Shown piece after piece: positions 61,501 to 64,000 of a stretch of DNA of 64,000 nt (the first letter of the stretch is position 1; the number at the start of each line of letters is the position of its first letter). Source of the stretch: Neurospora tetrasperma FGSC 2508. Its lineage: Eukaryota > Ascomycota > Sordariomycetes > Sordariales > Sordariaceae. The translations under genes were made by a program, and so were the position numbers. The notes beneath the pieces were generated by a model. That model was not told the origin of the DNA, searched no databases, and saw only the letters and a program-made list of their open reading frames with translations. The stretch is from positions 5,524,862 through 5,588,861 of the forward strand of contig NW_009799100.1 of the NCBI RefSeq assembly GCF_000213175.1, read 5' to 3'.

Positions 61501-62349
61501 CCCATTTTCTAGAATCAACGGTAAGTGGCTGCTGGTCGCACAGAGAGTACAGTGCAGCCGGGACATTGAGCCCGGGTGGTGGTCACAAAATGCTACCATA
61601 ACGGCTTGCCGCCCGCCAATCGGTATAAACATGGTTGTGTCAGGGTACGACTGTCCCTGAGGCAGTAAACAACGGTGCTGTTGAATCGTACCATGATGAT
61701 AACAGAACTGACAGTCGGTACAGTGAGGGAGGACAGTGCCAGCTTGCCCATTACGTTTCCTCTATGTGCTAGTCATCATCATCACTGTCCGTCACAATGC
61801 TCGCGGCATGGGGGGAAAATTGACCCGAAGAACAGGCAGCCCAGGCAGGGAAGGGACGGTGAATTCAACCCTCCTCCAGGCTTCACCCTGACGGTCGTCA
61901 TATTCTGGCTTCCTGCGAGTGTCCATTCAATGATGGTGGTGCGTCTCAGTTACCCGTTTCGGTTTGGCCCGAGGCGAAGAGTTGCCCAAGTTCAGGAGAA
62001 GGAAGCATTCCCAGGAATCGAAGCGGGCCGACTATCACAGCTGCACATGGTTATCAGCATCTGGGGTTGCCTTGTTAGTCTCGAATCTGCTGATGGCTCC
62101 CCTATTTGGTGTTTCTCCTGATATGGAGATACCGGATGGATGGATGGATGGTGGACATTACCGACCTTCTGGAAACCGGATCACCGGCATATGATGATGC
62201 TCAAGTGACGAGGAGGAAGATAACTTAAAAGAGCTCTGTCACTTACCTTTTTTCTACGTAGCCGAATCCTACCTTCCATCTTTCCAAGCTCTCTTCTACT
62301 CTCTATCATAGTACCATCATTGTTAATCCTAATAACTAACCCAGTAACC
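58594..62349. other. 3.7-kb divergent region without a supported gene
   Basis: This lies between the rhodopsin-domain gene (-) and the flavin monooxygenase (+). Frames of 100-170 codons occur (59607-60086 -, 61117-61632 -, 61675-62121 +), but none has a recognisable domain or a partner exon. A GGAT repeat lies at 62133-62151. It may hold a long regulatory region or a non-coding RNA that I cannot see. Confidence 0.5.
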
Positions 62350-64000
62350 ATGTCTGCAGCAACTACCAACGGCCGTGCCAATGGCATCAACGGTATCAAC
62401 GGTACCAACGGCATCAACGGTACCAACGGCATTAACGGTACCAACGGCATCAACGGTACCAACGGAACCAACGGCACCAACGGCGTCAAGCCCAAGGAGT
62501 CCAAGGTTGATGTGTAAGACCACTACCACCCCCCGAGCACAGTTCAACAGACTAACACATACCAGACTCATTGTCGGTGCCGGCCCAGCAGGCCTCATGG
62601 CCGCCGCCTGGATGGCTCACTGCGGCATCAGCGCGCGCATCGTCGAGAAACGCAACACCAAGATCTTTACCGGCCAGGCCGACGGCCTCAACTCCCGGAC
62701 CATCGAGATCTTTGACAGCTTGGGCTTCTCTGACCGCGTGTGGAAGGAATCCAACCACATGCAGGAGATTTGCATGTGGAATCCCAACGCCGAGGGCGTC
62801 ATCCATCGCTCGGACCGCATCCCCGACACCGTCGTCGGCATCTCGCGCTACCAGCAGTGCGTGCTCAACCAGAGCCGCATCGAGCGCTGGTTCATTGACA
62901 ACATCAAAAAGTACTCCTCAAAAAACAACAACGCCATCTCGGTGGAGCGCGGCATCCTGCCCGAGTCGCTCGTGATTGACGAGTCCAAGGTCGAGGATGA
63001 CGACGCCTACCCCGTCACCGTCGCCCTCCGCACCTTGACAGAGGAGGAAACCACGCCCGTGCAAGCCGCCACCGCCTCCAAGTCTGCGGCGTCTGACGGT
63101 CTCTTCCGCAGCAACCTGGTGCAAGATGACGACGAAGCCGATCTCCTCCGCAAGTCCCAGTCCCGGCCCGGCACCAAAGAGATCGTCCACGCCAAGTACG
63201 TCATCGGATGCGACGGCGCCCGCTCGTGGACACGCCGTGCGCTGGGCCTGGAGCTGGAAGGCGAGGCAACCGATTACATCTGGGGCGTCATGGATATCAT
63301 CCCCATCACCGATTTCCCCGACATCCGCCACCGATGCGCCGTGCACTCGGCTGAGAACGGCTCGCTGATGGTCATCCCGCGCGAGAACCGCATAGTGCGG
63401 CTGTACATCCAGCTGAAAGAAGTCGTTCCGGACGCCTCGGGGCGCGCCGACCGGTCCAAGATCACGCCCGACTTGATCTTCCGCGCCGCGCAAAAGATTC
63501 TCGCACCGTACAAGCTCGACTACGAGTACTGCGACTGGTGGACGGCGTACCAGATCGGCCAGCGCGTCGGCAACAGCTATGACGTGCACAACCGCGTGTT
63601 CCTGGCGGGCGATGCCGTGCACACGCACTCGCCCAAGGCCGGGCAGGGCATGAACGTCTCGATGCAGGACACCTTCAACCTGGGTTGGAAGGTGGCCCTC
63701 GTCCTCAAGGGCATCTGCAAGCGCGAGATCCTGGCCACGTACCAGAGCGAGCGCCGCCGCATTGCCCAGGACCTGATCGAGTTCGACCACAAGTTCTCTC
63801 GCTTGTTCTCTGGCCGCCCGGCCAAGGACTTGATGGACGCCGAGGGCATCGACATGGAGGAGTTCAAGCGCGCCTTTATGCGCGGCAACTTGTTTGCTTC
63901 GGGCATGCAAGTCGACTATGGGCCGAGCAATCTCGTCGTCAAGTCGGGCAACTGGCGCGAGCTAGGCGATCGCAGCGAAAAGAGCGCGAAGCTGCTCGCC
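62350..64000 (+). CDS. phenol 2-monooxygenase-like FAD enzyme (3' end outside window)
   Basis: This group A flavoprotein hydroxylase uses NADPH and O2 to hydroxylate aromatic rings. Exons are 62350-62513 and 62566 to beyond the edge (GTAAGA donor, CTAACAC branch, CCAG acceptor). The FAD-binding GXGXXG motif is VGAGPAGLMAA just after the splice. The DG motif occurs in YVIGCDGARSWTRRALG. The second FAD motif is FLAGDAVHTHSPKAGQGMNV. The substrate and FAD domains are largely complete; the C-terminal thioredoxin-like dimerisation domain is not in the window. Exon 1 codes a low-complexity N-terminus of alternating NGINGT units before VKPKESKVD. An acidic/Ser insert lies in the middle (VQDDDEADLLRKS). 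No peroxisomal signal can be judged because the end is missing. Pathway: likely breakdown of phenolics. Confidence 0.9.
62380..62487 (+). repeat. coding tandem repeat (about 18-bp unit, Asn-Gly rich)
   Basis: Repeated units of the type GGTACCAACGGCATCAAC code the Gly-Thr-Asn-Gly-Ile-Asn pattern at the N-terminus of the flavin monooxygenase. There are about 6 imperfect units. Confidence 0.85.

Noticed and set aside
61117-62121. Frames of 171 (-) and 148 (+) codons upstream of the flavin monooxygenase
   Set aside because: They lack recognisable features. The promoter of the monooxygenase gene must lie here.

Overview
The window is nuclear DNA of a filamentous ascomycete of the Neurospora/Sordaria type. 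The evidence is: short introns (about 50-180 nt) with GTANGT/GTGNGT donors, CTAAC- or CTGAC-like branch sites and CAG/TAG acceptors; pyrimidine-rich 5' leaders; many tetranucleotide microsatellites; and a G-alpha subunit of the GNA-3 type lying next to a CUL1 cullin. From memory these two genes are also neighbours in Neurospora crassa; I could not check this. I see no AT-rich, mutated repeat relics, no complete transposon and no CRISPR. I built 16 multi-exon or single-exon protein genes by joining frames across visible splice sites; every join keeps the reading frame. The window also holds two tRNA genes and three weaker hypothetical genes.

Left part (1-13.5 kb, all minus strand): a G-alpha gene cut by the left edge; a 7.1-kb stretch without a convincing gene but rich in microsatellites; the SCF scaffold cullin cul-1 with a 17-nt micro-exon; and an SRF1-like membrane protein.

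Middle part (15.7-48.9 kb): mostly housekeeping and organelle genes. In order they are a mitochondrial K+/H+ exchange-related protein (+), a weak hypothetical gene (-), a TOK-type two-pore outward K+ channel (+), the HtrA-like protease NMA111 (+), an acidic one-membrane-segment protein (-) lying in frame behind a large J-domain protein (-), an amino-acid permease (+), a disordered hypothetical protein (+), mitochondrial Hsp40 MDJ1 (-), a CHMP7/Chm7 ESCRT-III protein (+), MCM6 (-) and a caspase-like protein without catalytic residues (+). Several gene pairs are divergent (srf1/KHE, J protein/permease, mdj1/CHMP7, mcm6/caspase-like) and share their upstream regions.

Right part (50-64 kb): more accessory in character. 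It holds an O-methyltransferase (+), two identical tRNA-Arg(ACG) genes in inverted orientation, a GPI-anchored cupredoxin-like wall protein (-), a small secreted cysteine-repeat protein (+), a seven-helix rhodopsin-domain membrane protein (-), and a phenol 2-monooxygenase-like flavoenzyme (+) cut by the right edge.

The observations I rate highest are: two in-frame start codons on nma111 that could give mitochondrial and nuclear forms; a J-domain gene whose frame continues past one UGA into a membrane-anchored acidic tail; a pseudo-caspase; an extra AUG three codons before the myristoylated start of GNA-3; and a secreted protein in which each cysteine module sits across its own phase-1 intron.
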